From positions 62,001 through 126,000 of the forward strand of contig CP100465.1 of the NCBI GenBank assembly GCA_024227995.1: a stretch of 64,000 bases of DNA. Reading direction: 5' to 3'. Each line of letters opens with the position of its first letter. The stretch's first letter is position 1. The notes under the pieces are model-generated. The model was not told the DNA's origin and did not search any database. It worked only from the letters and a program-made list of their open reading frames with translations. A program made the translations under genes and the position numbers. Positions 41,181 through 49,638 of this stretch are shown piece after piece. The stretch comes from Halomicrococcus gelatinilyticus. GTDB taxonomy: Archaea > Halobacteriota > Halobacteria > Halobacteriales > Haladaptataceae.

Positions 41181-41549
41181 CGTCGACGTCCTCGTCGTCG
41201 TGACGACCGACTCCCGTCGCTTTCTTCGGAACGGAGGTTGCCGGAGACTGACGAGTGCAATGGTTGCCGAAGTCGGCGAGTACGGGGATACGTGGTGAGC
41301 GCCGTTCCCAGCAGAGTGACGCTTCCGGCAGCGTGACAGTTCCGGTGGATACCGCGGCTACTCCGGGCGCAACCACTGTCGGACACGGAATCGGCAACGT
41401 TTCGCGACGCGGTCGCCCGGCGGTCGACGCACCGCAGTCGCCGTGTTTCACGAGAATCGTGGAACTCGTTCCGGACGTTCACCGGTTTCGGAACCTCCGG
41501 AAACGACACGGTCTCGCCTATGTGGTCGCCGCCAGTACGTTCAGGTGGT
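41181..41549. other. Gene-free stretch downstream of orc1/cdc6
   Basis: No gene is supported. An imperfect palindrome GTTTCGGAACCTCCGGAAAC at about 41487-41506 with CGACACGG following is weakly like a haloarchaeal origin recognition box (GGAAAC core), but only one copy is seen and the G-string is missing. Confidence 0.4.
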
Positions 41550-42227
41550 ATGATAGAACGGCATCGAAGTCCACGCGTCCCCCGTCTCGACCCGGGGGTC
41601 ACGCTGCTCGAGGTCGACGACCGCGCGACGGGCGCGCTGCACTCGCTCGTCCTCGACCACCTCCTCGTCGACGACGGGACGGCGGTCTGGGTCGACGCCC
41701 GCGACGAGGGCACGACCCGCCCGCTCGCCCGCATCGCACCGAACCTTCGCCTCCTCGAACGCGTCGCCATCGCCCGCGCGTTCACGCCGTGGCAGCACCA
41801 GGCGCTCCTGCGGGACCTCGACGACGCGTTCCCGGCGGAGGCGTCGCTCGTCGTCGCACCGGCGTTCGACTGGTGCTACCGCTCGGACGACCTCGCCGAG
41901 AGCGAGGCCGAACGGCTCTGTTCCGCTGCGACGTCGCTCGTGGCGGACGTGGCCGAGCGCGAGGGGGTGCCGGTCGTCCTGACGCGCACCGCCGGGACGC
42001 CGTTCGCGGCCGAACTGCTGGACGTCGTCGACGACGTCGTCCGCTGTGAGATCACGGCGTTCGGGCCGCGGTTCGCGGGTGACGACTTCGAGACGCTCGT
42101 CTACCCGCACGGCGACGGCACCGTGCAGACGACGCTCGCCTACTGGCGGCAGGTGCTCGCGACCCGGCATCCGGCGGCCGCGACCGCGACGACGCCAACG
42201 GAGGTGTCGGCCGGTGGGGCGAACTGA
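41550..42227 (+). CDS. RecA-fold protein lacking a P-loop, polymerase cassette
   Basis: 225 residues from ATG 41550. The layout follows RadA/RadB/RecA: LDPGVTLLEVDDRATGALHS stands where the Walker A would be (typical GVTLLxGPPGSGKT) but has no GKT. HLLVDDGTAVWVDARDEGTT aligns with the following strand. LVVAPAFDWCYRSDDLAESE and the late strand DVVRCEITAFGPRF complete the fold. ATP binding is therefore unlikely. It overlaps the next gene by 14 bp, and the polymerase follows immediately, so all three form an operon. The closest functional analogy is ImuA of bacterial mutasomes, a RecA-like accessory factor. Confidence 0.7.
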   Translation: MIERHRSPRVPRLDPGVTLLEVDDRATGALHSLVLDHLLVDDGTAVWVDARDEGTTRPLARIAPNLRLLERVAIARAFTPWQHQALLRDLDDAFPAEASLVVAPAFDWCYRSDDLAESEAERLCSAATSLVADVAEREGVPVVLTRTAGTPFAAELLDVVDDVVRCEITAFGPRFAGDDFETLVYPHGDGTVQTTLAYWRQVLATRHPAAATATTPTEVSAGGAN

Positions 42228-42504
42228 CCCGACGTATCGCGACGTGCTCTCGGCGATGGAGTCGCGGTGGTCGGACTACCGGCGGGCGCTCCGCCGCGGC
42301 GACCGGGCGGCGTTCGACCGCCTGTTCGAGCACGCCCGCGCGCACGCCGACGCGGCCGGCGTCCAGAACCACCAGCGCGTCGAGGTGACCGTGCTCGTGT
42401 CGGTCGCGCTCGAACAGCAGAAGCGCCTCGACGACCTCGAGGAGCGCGTCGACCACCTCGAAGACGACCTCAACGCCGAGGACGACCCCAACGCCGACCG
42501 CTGA
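42214..42504 (+). CDS. Small helical/coiled-coil protein, polymerase cassette
   Basis: 96 residues from a GTG at 42214 (ATG 42256 possible). Two helical stretches (YRDVLSAMESRWSDYRRALR, FDRLFEHARAHADAAGVQNH), then EQQKRLDDLEERVDHLEDDL, a heptad pattern of leucines with acidic residues. Probably a small adaptor that multimerises or contacts the polymerase. It overlaps the RecA-like gene by 14 bp and ends one base before the polymerase ATG. No family recognised. Confidence 0.65.
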   Translation: MGRTDPTYRDVLSAMESRWSDYRRALRRGDRAAFDRLFEHARAHADAAGVQNHQRVEVTVLVSVALEQQKRLDDLEERVDHLEDDLNAEDDPNADR

Positions 42505-42505
42505 C

Positions 42506-44617
42506 ATGGTGTTCAAGATAGACTACCGCGGCGGCGACGTCCTCCGGTGGTCGCTCGCCGACGACGGTGCCGAGTACGCGGTCGACGACGCCTACGCGCC
42601 GACCATCTACGTCTCTGCGCACGGCGACGGTGACCTCGACACCGCCCGGCGGACGCTCCGCGAGCACCCTGCCGTCGAACGGGTTCGGGTCGTCGAGGAG
42701 CGCGTGTCGTTCCGCCACGACCCCGAACCGGTGCTCCAGGTCGACGTCGCCGACCTCGACGCGGTGACGACCGTCGCGCGTACGGTGCGCGACTGGGGCA
42801 GCCCCGGCGAGTACCGCTGCTACAACGTCGACCTCTCGCGGGAGTTCCGCTACTGCCTGGAGGAGGGGCTGACGCCGACGCCCGACCGCGACCTGGACAC
42901 CCTCGACGTCGCGGTCCCGGAGACGGAACTCGCGAGCGAGACGGTGACGGAGCTCTCGGTGGGCGACCGCACGGTGTCGGGCGGGGGCGGTGCCGTGCTC
43001 GAAGCGCTGGCCGGGCGACTCGACCGTGCGGACCCGGACGTGCTCGTCGTCAACACCGCTGACCTGGTGCCCGAGCTCGCCCGGCAGGCCGAACGGTTCG
43101 ACGTCGACCTGCAGTTCGGGCGACTCCCGGGCTGGGAACGGCTCGCCGGCGAGTCGACGTACGAGAGCTACGGGCGCGTCGGCCACTCGCCCGCCCGCTA
43201 CGACGTTCCCGGACGCGTCGTCGTCGACCGGTCGAACACGTTCATGTGGAACCAGACGAACCTCGACGGCTGCCTCGACCTCGTCGAACGCTCGGGGAAG
43301 CCGCTGCAGGAGCTGTCGTGGTCGTCCATCGGCACCATCCTGACCGCCATCCAGGTGCGGGAGGCCCGCCGCCGCGGCGTGCTCGTGCCGTGGCGGTCCT
43401 GGCGCCACGAGCAGTTCAAGACGATGCGCCAGCTCCGGGACGCCGACCGCGGCGGCGTCACGTTCGCGCCGGACGTCGGCCTGCACGAGGACGTCCACGA
43501 ACTCGACTTCTCGTCGCTGTACCCCAACGTCATCGTCACGCGCAACGTGAGCCCGGAGACGACGCGCTGTTCGTGCCACGCCGACCGCGGGGACGTCCCG
43601 GAGCTGGGGTACGGCATCTGCGACGAGCGGGGATACCTCCCGGACGTCCTCGAACCGCTCGTCGCGGACCGCGACGCCATCAAGACCGAACTGCAGGACA
43701 CCGAGGACCCCGACCGCCGCGCCGAACTCGAGGGGCGGTCGAACGCCATCAAGTGGATCCTCGTCTCCTGCTTCGGCTACCAGGGCTTCTCGAACGCGAA
43801 GTTCGGTCGCATCGAGTGCCACGAGGCGATCAACGCGTTCGCGCGGGAGATACTCCTGGAGACCAAGTCGATGCTGGAGGACGCCGGCTGGCGCGTCGTC
43901 CACGGCATCGTCGACAGCGTCTGGGTGACGCCGATGGACGGCGCCGAGCAGACGTCGCTCGACGCGCTGACCGACCGCATCTCCGAGCGCGTCGACGTCC
44001 GCCTCGAACGCGAGGCCCGCTACGACTGGGTCGCGTTCGTCCCGCTGCGCGACTCCGAGGCCGGCGCGCTGACGAAGTACTTCGGGAAGGTCGCGGACGA
44101 GGCGGCGGACGAGGTGGAGTACAGGTACCGCGGCGTCGAGTGCCGCCAGCGCAGCACGCCGCCGTTCGTCGCGGACGCCCAGCGCGCGCTCGTCGCGGCG
44201 CTCGACGCACACCGGGAGCCGGAACCGGTCTGCGCGGAACTGCGGTCGTGGCTCGACCGTCTCCGGCGCGGTGCGGTCGACCCGGCCGACCTCGTCGTCA
44301 CGCGGCGCGTGTCGAAGCCGCGCGAGGAGTACGACCAGGCGACCCGGAGCGTGGCGGCGCTCGACCGCGCGGCCGACCTCGGCCTGACGCGCGCGCCGGG
44401 TCAGGACGTCTCGTTCGTCGTCGTCGACGACGACAAGCGGTCCCGCGACCGGGTACGGCTGGCGGTCGAGGAGCCGACGACGTACGACGCCGATTTCTAC
44501 CGCGAGCGCCTGCTCCGGGCCGCCGCGAGCGTGCTGTCGCCGCTGGGCTGGCGGCGGGACCGCATCGAGCGGTTCCTCGCCGACCACGAGGAACAGAGCC
44601 TGCAGTCGTTCGCGTGA
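42506..44617 (+). CDS. Divergent family-B DNA polymerase (PolB2-like)
   Basis: 703 residues. Motif A is ELDFSSLYPNVIVTRN (catalytic Asp about residue 334). Motif B is IKWILVSCFGYQGFSNAKFG. Motif C is VVHGIVDSVWVTPMD: the family DTD is IVD, keeping only the second Asp (about residue 470). The upstream 3'-5' exonuclease region (about 150-330) shows no DIE, N-x3-F-D or Y-x3-D motif, so proofreading is probably absent. Zinc-like pairs occur at TRCSCHAD. Length is short of replicative PolB (about 780-900). The cassette context (RecA-like, coiled-coil) and the missing exonuclease suggest a lesion-bypass or accessory polymerase rather than the replicase. Confidence 0.85.
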   Translation: MVFKIDYRGGDVLRWSLADDGAEYAVDDAYAPTIYVSAHGDGDLDTARRTLREHPAVERVRVVEERVSFRHDPEPVLQVDVADLDAVTTVARTVRDWGSPGEYRCYNVDLSREFRYCLEEGLTPTPDRDLDTLDVAVPETELASETVTELSVGDRTVSGGGGAVLEALAGRLDRADPDVLVVNTADLVPELARQAERFDVDLQFGRLPGWERLAGESTYESYGRVGHSPARYDVPGRVVVDRSNTFMWNQTNLDGCLDLVERSGKPLQELSWSSIGTILTAIQVREARRRGVLVPWRSWRHEQFKTMRQLRDADRGGVTFAPDVGLHEDVHELDFSSLYPNVIVTRNVSPETTRCSCHADRGDVPELGYGICDERGYLPDVLEPLVADRDAIKTELQDTEDPDRRAELEGRSNAIKWILVSCFGYQGFSNAKFGRIECHEAINAFAREILLETKSMLEDAGWRVVHGIVDSVWVTPMDGAEQTSLDALTDRISERVDVRLEREARYDWVAFVPLRDSEAGALTKYFGKVADEAADEVEYRYRGVECRQRSTPPFVADAQRALVAALDAHREPEPVCAELRSWLDRLRRGAVDPADLVVTRRVSKPREEYDQATRSVAALDRAADLGLTRAPGQDVSFVVVDDDKRSRDRVRLAVEEPTTYDADFYRERLLRAAASVLSPLGWRRDRIERFLADHEEQSLQSFA

Positions 44618-44668
44618 CGACCCGACCGGGATGGCTTTCCGGACGGTCGTCCGCCTGCCGCCCGGAAT

Positions 44669-45502
44669 CTACCGGACGACGGTGACGGGTGCCGGCGACC
44701 GCCGCGCCACGGTCTCGGCGACGCTCCCCAGGAGCACCCGCGTCACGCCGGTGCGGCCGTGGCTTCCCATCACGACGTGGTCGACGTCGTGGTCGTCGAC
44801 GTACTCCAGGATGGTGCGGGCGGGGACGTTCGGGTCGGACCCGACGGCCGTCGCGGTCCGTATCTCGACGCCGTACTCGTCGGCGAGTTCGCGCTCCTCG
44901 TCGAACAGCTCCTCGTTCTCCGCCTCGATCTCCTCGTACTCGGCCTCGGTGTGGACGAGCTGTCCGTCGCCGTAGTGGGTCTCCAGCGGGTCGATAGCGT
45001 GGAGGACGGTTATCTCCACGTCCGGGTACGTCGAGAGGGCGTACCCCAGCGCGTCGCGGGCCTGCGGCGAGCCGTCCGTCGCGACGAGGAGGTGCTGCTC
45101 GCCGGTCCGCTGATGGGGACGGACGAGCGTGACGGGGACCGGCGCCCGCCGCAGGACGGCCTCCGCGACGCTCCCCAGGAGGATGCGCGAGGCTCGCTCG
45201 CGGCCGTGGCTCCCCAGGACCACCTCGTCGATCTCGTCGCGCTCGCTGTACGCGACGATCTCGCGCTTCGGGTGACCGACGCGGACGGCGGTCGTCGGCT
45301 CGACGCCGTGCTCGTCGGCGAGGTCGGACAGGCCGTCGAAGATGCGGTCTGGATGCAGTTCGTCTTCGCCGTAGCTGGTGAACCGCGGGTCGACGACGTG
45401 TAGCAGGACGACGTCCCCGTCCGGGTGCGCCGTCAGGGCGTGTTCGAGCGCGTCGTAGGACAGCGGCGACCCGTCCGTCGGAACCAGGACTCCCCGTGCC
45501 AT
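44669..45502 (-). CDS. Tandem universal stress protein (two UspA domains)
   Basis: 277 residues from ATG 45502. Two UspA domains in tandem: first GVLVPTDGSPLSYDALEHAL with the ATP-loop end VLGSHGRERASRILLGSVAE, second HLLVATDGSPQARDALGYAL with VMGSHGRTGVTRVLLGSVAE. Both carry the G-x2-G-x9-G-S/T nucleotide pattern. A charged linker (EYEEIEAENEELFDEERELA) occupies the second domain. Such proteins respond to stress and bind ATP. Isolated transcription unit. Confidence 0.9.
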   Translation of the reverse strand: MARGVLVPTDGSPLSYDALEHALTAHPDGDVVLLHVVDPRFTSYGEDELHPDRIFDGLSDLADEHGVEPTTAVRVGHPKREIVAYSERDEIDEVVLGSHGRERASRILLGSVAEAVLRRAPVPVTLVRPHQRTGEQHLLVATDGSPQARDALGYALSTYPDVEITVLHAIDPLETHYGDGQLVHTEAEYEEIEAENEELFDEERELADEYGVEIRTATAVGSDPNVPARTILEYVDDHDVDHVVMGSHGRTGVTRVLLGSVAETVARRSPAPVTVVR

Positions 45503-45565
45503 GCACGTCCGTTGCACGCCGCTCACGAAAGCCCTGGCGGCGGAACTGGTGAACGAAGGCGACGG

Positions 45566-45904
45566 TCAGGCGTGGTCGATGGTCTCGAGCACGCGCTGGG
45601 AGAACTCGACCTCCGAGAGGTCACCGGCTTCCAGCGCCCGGAGCCAGTCCGCCTCGGCGTGCCAGTCGCCGACGAGGTCGTCGTCGAGGTCGGTCACGGT
45701 GCCGCGGATGGCGACCGGCGACTCCGCCAGGTCGCGGACGACGTTGATGACGCGGCCGACCTCGCGGTGAGGGACCGCGCCGGTCTGGCCGGCGGTGACC
45801 GACTCGTACGTGATCGCCAGACTGTCCACCTCGACGTCGAGCGACGTGACGTAGACCCCGTGGCTCATCAGTCGCGCCTCGAGCTGGTCGGCGTCGATGT
45901 CCAT
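45566..45904 (-). CDS. Conserved haloarchaeal hypothetical protein
   Basis: 112 residues, acidic. An N-terminal alpha/beta start (MDIDADQLEARLMSHGVYVT, VDSLAITYESVTAG), a middle helix (VGRVINVVRDLA), then VAIRGTVTDLDDDLVGDWHA and a helical C-terminus (LSEVEFSQRVLETIDHA). The pattern matches small haloarchaeal proteins of unknown function. No motif or membrane span. It lies downstream of and in line with the usp gene's opposite flank, with 63 bp between. Confidence 0.7.
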   Translation of the reverse strand: MDIDADQLEARLMSHGVYVTSLDVEVDSLAITYESVTAGQTGAVPHREVGRVINVVRDLAESPVAIRGTVTDLDDDLVGDWHAEADWLRALEAGDLSEVEFSQRVLETIDHA

Positions 45905-46467
45905 GGTTCGTCCAGCGTCGCCCGGCGGTTTAGGGGTTGTGTGACGCTCCTGCTCTAGCTATTTCGTGTTCCAGCGCGTCACGGGCACGACCAGTTGCCG
46001 TACGGTGACGTGCACGGCAACTGGTCGAAGACGTGACGACGGCTCGACAGTACGAGAAGCGGTTGCAGGCGGCGGCAAGGGTGGGCACAGGCGCGTGTTC
46101 GACCCCGACGCGCCGGCGGGCTGGACACGTTCGGGTTGACGGCTTGCGGCGGTGTCGTTCGTCCTGGCCACGCTCACCACCAAAGTATCTATCACCCCAC
46201 GAGCCAAATATTTAAATATAGAAAGTTGTGTGATAAAATCTGTCCCTTTATCTACCAGTTTCCCATAGCTACTTCTCCGACGCTCGGATTCCCGTGACCG
46301 GAGCCGACTACGGACGGCCCACATGCGTATCGGCGTGACTAGCGGCGGCTATCGGTACCGCGTGGCAGACAACCAGCGGCGCACGGCACCGGTCACCGAC
46401 GACGAGGCACCTGGGCGACCGCGACTGATGAGTCGGACCGCCAGTCGATTCCCACGACTTTCCACAC
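45905..46467. other. Gene-free stretch with a stem-loop and an A/T-rich patch
   Basis: No gene is supported. It includes a 14-bp perfect inverted repeat (45988-46027, separate entry) and an A/T-rich patch at about 46200-46250 (AAATATTTAAATATAG and TGATAAAATC) that could be a promoter for a lost gene or a small RNA. Confidence 0.4.
45988..46027. repeat. 14-bp perfect inverted repeat (stem-loop)
   Basis: Left arm CGACCAGTTGCCGT (45988-46001) and right arm ACGGCAACTGGTCG (46014-46027) with a 12-base loop. It lies about 84 bp upstream of the minus-strand gene starting at 45904, so it is not a simple terminator of that gene. No T-run follows on either strand. Function unknown. Confidence 0.65.
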
Positions 46468-47027
46468 GTGTCGGATGGTCAAACACGAGACGACGGCGCA
46501 TCACTCACGGAATCGCTCTCCGACCCGGAATCCCTGCGCGACCGGGCGAACGTCGAGTTCGTCGAGGAGGAGTTCGTCCTCGGCCGGGAGGAGTACGAGG
46601 AGGTCCGCGAACGCGTGGCGACACCTGGACCAGCCACGCCGTCGTCGGCATCGTCGACCACGACGGGGCGACCCTGCTTGCGAACGATGGTTCGCACGGC
46701 TGGACCCCGCCGGCCTTCTCCGTTGAGGCCGGCGACGGCTACGCGACCGCCGTCCAGGACGGGGTCGAGGAACTGACCGGCGTCGCCGTCGACCTCGACC
46801 GCGTGGAACGTGCGCGACGCGTCGACTACCGTCTTGAAGACGGCGAACCGGTCGCGACGCTGTACCAGGTCGTCTTCCGGGCCGCTCCCGTGGCCCGGGA
46901 GGACGTGACGGGCGGAGTCGGCGGCGGAGTGGGCGACCCGGACGTCGAGTGGTTCGACGACGTGCCGGAGACGGACGTCGAGGAAGGTAGTGTTGCCGAG
47001 GACGACGTCCGACTGTTCGTCGACTGA
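46468..47027 (+). pseudogene. Nudix-like protein, frameshifted
   Basis: From GTG 46468 the frame encodes SLTESLSDPESLRDRANVEF and VEEEFVLGREEYEEVRERVA, then becomes Pro/Ser-rich. In the adjacent frame the protein continues as TWTSHAVVGIVDHDGATLLA, GSHGWTPPAFSVEAGDGYAT, LTGVAVDLDRVERARRVDYR and ends FDDVPETDVEEGSV before the stop at 47027. The change falls near 46618 (after VRERVA), consistent with a small indel. The Nudix-like second half has lost most of the box (GDGYATAVQDGVEELTGV lacks the REUxEE glutamates), so it may have been non-catalytic even when intact. Sequencing error is possible. Confidence 0.7.
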
Positions 47028-47136
47028 CGGGCGACCTGACCCCGACGCACGGCTCGTCGCGGGTCGGTTGCACGAAAATCGAACGGTTCTGCGGTTCGCT
47101 ACCCGGAAGATTGCAGCGCGAGGTGGTCCACGGTGG

Positions 47137-47529
47137 TCAGCGCACCTCGGCACCGGTGGGTTCGCGGGTCGCCATGCGGCGGTCCTTCGCCCACCCGCCG
47201 ACGGCGCCGGCGACGGCACCGGGGATGGCCTGGAAGAGCAGGACGGTCAGGCCGAGCACGAGACCGGCGGTGGCGGGAACCAGTCCGGCGAACAGGGTGC
47301 CGAGCACGACGCCCACGACGAGCAGGACGAGCGCGCCGATGACGGTGGCGAGTCCGCCGTGGACGGCGCCGCGTCCCACGCCGGCGACCATGTACCCGGC
47401 GGTGAGGCCGCCGATGAGGCCGGGGAGCGACTGGACCCACGCCATCGCGGGCGCGAGCCAGGCCGCGAGTATTCCGAGGACGAACGCCACGACGAACCCG
47501 GTAAGGACGGCTCTCCAGTTGATGTCCAT
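47137..47529 (-). CDS. DUF5518 membrane protein
   Basis: 130 residues from ATG 47529 (MDINWRAVLTGFVVAFVLGI). Four hydrophobic segments with glycine-rich turns: FVVAFVLGILAAWLAP, LPGLIGGLTAGYMVAGVGRG, ATVIGALVLLVVGVVLGTLF and VLGLTVLLFQAIPGAVAGAV. The G-Y-M-V-A-G-x-x-R-G-A-x-H-G stretch is characteristic of the DUF5518 family, which is widespread in haloarchaea and of unknown function. TTTTAAAAAGTAC about 30 bp upstream (minus sense) is A/T-rich and promoter-like. Confidence 0.85.
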   Translation of the reverse strand: MDINWRAVLTGFVVAFVLGILAAWLAPAMAWVQSLPGLIGGLTAGYMVAGVGRGAVHGGLATVIGALVLLVVGVVLGTLFAGLVPATAGLVLGLTVLLFQAIPGAVAGAVGGWAKDRRMATREPTGAEVR

Positions 47530-47767
47530 GGGAATATGTAACATGCGAGAATTGATAAGTACTTTTTAAAAGAACCCGTCACGTTCCGGTTCGAGTTTCC
47601 CCGCCGCTATCGGTATTCAGACAGCAGCGGCGAAGGGACGAACGGACGTCCGCGGCGGAAATAACACGCCGTCGAAGGGGAAGCGGAACGGCCAGGTTAC
47701 CGTGCGCCCCTGCATCGCCGCCGCAGGAGGCGGTGAGAGTCTGACGCCGTGCAGCGACCGAACCGGC

Positions 47768-48244
47768 CTACGTCTCGACGGTCGCACCGCAGTCGGGACA
47801 TTCCAGCGACATCCCCTGGTCGGTCATCACGACGGCGAGCACGTCGCTGTCGCACTCGCGGCAGGGCTGAGGGATCCGGACGTCGGTCGACTGTTCGGGC
47901 GCGCCGAGCGCCAGCGCGACGACGCGCTCGTCGGACTCGTTGCGGCCCTGCTGGAACTCGCCGCGTGCGAACCGGACGGCCTCGTCGGGGCCGACCTCGA
48001 CCGTCTCGGTCTCGGCTGTCGCCTCGTCCTTCGTCTCGAAGGTCGCAGTGCCCTCGACGACGTAGAAGACCTCCTCCTGGTCGAGGTGGGTGTGCAGACC
48101 GCCGGCGAACGCCTCGCCGGGGTCGAGCGCGTAGTAGTTGATGGCGAAATCGGTCGTCCCGAGCGCGTCCGACAGTCCACGCCGGTCGACGTCGCTCTCG
48201 CCCATGCTCTGCGGTTCCACGTCCTCGATGTCGACTCGCTGCAT
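47768..48244 (-). CDS. Cupin-domain protein with C-terminal zinc ribbon
   Basis: 158 residues. A cupin fold with GLHTHLDQEEVFYVVEGTAT (cupin motif 1, two His and one Glu for metal) and GPDEAVRFARGEFQQGRNES (motif 2 region). A zinc ribbon at the end has CRECDSDVL and LECPDCGATVE. Cupins of this type may bind small ligands or act as enzymes; the ribbon suggests a regulatory or interaction role. Substrate unknown. Monocistronic. Confidence 0.85.
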   Translation of the reverse strand: MQRVDIEDVEPQSMGESDVDRRGLSDALGTTDFAINYYALDPGEAFAGGLHTHLDQEEVFYVVEGTATFETKDEATAETETVEVGPDEAVRFARGEFQQGRNESDERVVALALGAPEQSTDVRIPQPCRECDSDVLAVVMTDQGMSLECPDCGATVET

Positions 48245-48342
48245 ACGTTCGGAGGCACTCGCTGGAGGAAAAAAGGTCTACCTGTCCGGTCGCGACCGGT
48301 GGCCGACCTCTGAACGGTCGGTGCCGGTTCGCTTTGCGTGTG

Positions 48343-48349
48343 CTTAAGT
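48343..48349 (+). promoter_or_regulatory. TATA element of the queDEC operon
   Basis: CTTAAGT lies 23-29 bp before the ATG of queD (48372), the spacing of a leaderless haloarchaeal promoter. Confidence 0.5.
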
Positions 48350-48371
48350 ACTCGCCGGATAATCTCCGGAT

Positions 48372-48812
48372 ATGGCTGGAATCGTATCCGGAGAGGCGAC
48401 CGAACGCGTTCTCCACGTCGGTCGCGACCGTCCCATCCGTATCAGCACCGGACATCGCATCCTGCACCACGACGGAAAGTGCAGTCGTCCGCACGGACAC
48501 AACTACGAGATAGCGGTGACCGTGACGGGCGAACTCACCGACGAAGGATGGGTCGTCGACAAGGGCGAGGTGACCTCGATAATATCCGAGTGGGACCACA
48601 GGTTCCTCCTCGAGGCCGGCGACCCGCTCGTCGAGGCGTTCGAAGCGAGCGGCGACGACGACGCCGTCGTCGTGCTCGACGCGCCGCCGACCGCCGAGGT
48701 GATGAGCGTCGAACTGGAGCGGCGACTCGCCGAGCGCCTCCCCGAGACCGTCTCCGACGTGCGCGTGCAGGTAGCGGAGACGGCCGAACTCTGCGGCGGT
48801 AGCCCGCTCTGA
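48372..48812 (+). CDS. queD: 6-carboxytetrahydropterin synthase (QueD family)
   Basis: 146 residues. The 6-pyruvoyl-tetrahydropterin synthase fold is recognised by ISTGHRILHHDGKCSRPHGH, giving the zinc His and the Cys nucleophile in GKCSRPHGHNYEI, and by GWVVDKGEVTSII, with WDHRFLLE carrying the third His-Asp pair. QueD converts dihydroneopterin triphosphate to 6-carboxytetrahydropterin, the second step to preQ0 and archaeosine. First gene of the queD-queE-queC operon; QueE follows after two bases. Confidence 0.93.
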   Translation: MAGIVSGEATERVLHVGRDRPIRISTGHRILHHDGKCSRPHGHNYEIAVTVTGELTDEGWVVDKGEVTSIISEWDHRFLLEAGDPLVEAFEASGDDDAVVVLDAPPTAEVMSVELERRLAERLPETVSDVRVQVAETAELCGGSPL

Positions 48813-48814
48813 CC

Positions 48815-49600
48815 ATGCCGGTGACCAGCGACGCGCCGGACCGCGAGGCGGACGCGACGGGGTCGGAGACGGAGGGAGAGCCGACGCTCCCCGTCAACGA
48901 ACTGTTCTACTCGCTCCAGGGCGAGGGGAAACTAGCCGGGACGCCGAGCGTCTTCGTCCGGACCAGCGGCTGCAACCTCCGCTGCTGGTTCTGCGACTCC
49001 TACCACACCTCCTGGGAGCCGACCCACGCCACGATGACGGTCGACGAGATACTCGCCAAGGTGGACGACCACGACGCCAACCACGTCGTCGTCACCGGCG
49101 GGGAGCCGCTGGTCCACGACGCCGTCGCGGTCCTGCTCGACCGCCTCGCCGAAGCGGGTCACCACGTCACCGTCGAGACGAACGGCACCATACACCGCGA
49201 CGTGCCCATCGACCTCGCCAGCGTCAGCCCGAAGCTCGCCAGTTCGACCCCGACCGCCGAGCGGGACCCGAAAGGCAACGGCGAGTGGGCCGACCGCCAC
49301 GAGGCGCGACGGCTCGACGTCGACACGCTCGCGCGATTCGTCGAGGACTACGAGACGCAACTGAAGTTCGTCGTCAGCGACGAGAGCGACGTGCGCGAAC
49401 TCGACGACCTCGTCTCCCGCGTCCGGGACGCGGCCGACGTCCCCGTGCCGGACGAGGACGTCCTGTTGATGCCCGAGGGCGCGACCCGGGAGCGCCTGGC
49501 GGAGACGCGCGAGCGGGTCGCCGACCTGGCGATGGAGTACGGCTACCGGTTCACGCCCCGACTGCACGTGACCCTCTGGAACGACGCCCCCGAAACCTGA
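48815..49600 (+). CDS. queE: 7-carboxy-7-deazaguanine synthase (QueE), radical SAM
   Basis: 261 residues. The radical-SAM cluster motif is CNLRCWFCDS (C-x3-C-x2-C). The N-terminal NELFYSLQGEGKLAGTPSVF and the following HVVVTGGEPLVH are typical of QueE (SAM-binding GGEP). It rearranges 6-carboxytetrahydropterin to 7-carboxy-7-deazaguanine. An N-terminal extension of about 25 residues precedes the fold. It follows queD directly and precedes queC by 38 bp on the same strand. Confidence 0.95.
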   Translation: MPVTSDAPDREADATGSETEGEPTLPVNELFYSLQGEGKLAGTPSVFVRTSGCNLRCWFCDSYHTSWEPTHATMTVDEILAKVDDHDANHVVVTGGEPLVHDAVAVLLDRLAEAGHHVTVETNGTIHRDVPIDLASVSPKLASSTPTAERDPKGNGEWADRHEARRLDVDTLARFVEDYETQLKFVVSDESDVRELDDLVSRVRDAADVPVPDEDVLLMPEGATRERLAETRERVADLAMEYGYRFTPRLHVTLWNDAPET

Positions 49601-49638
49601 CCGAGACCCCGATCGACCGACTCACGAACCTGACGACC

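Noticed and set aside
41181..41549. Replication origin downstream of orc1/cdc6
   Set aside because: Only one weak GGAAAC-containing palindrome is visible and the typical G-string is missing. Repeated origin recognition boxes would be needed.
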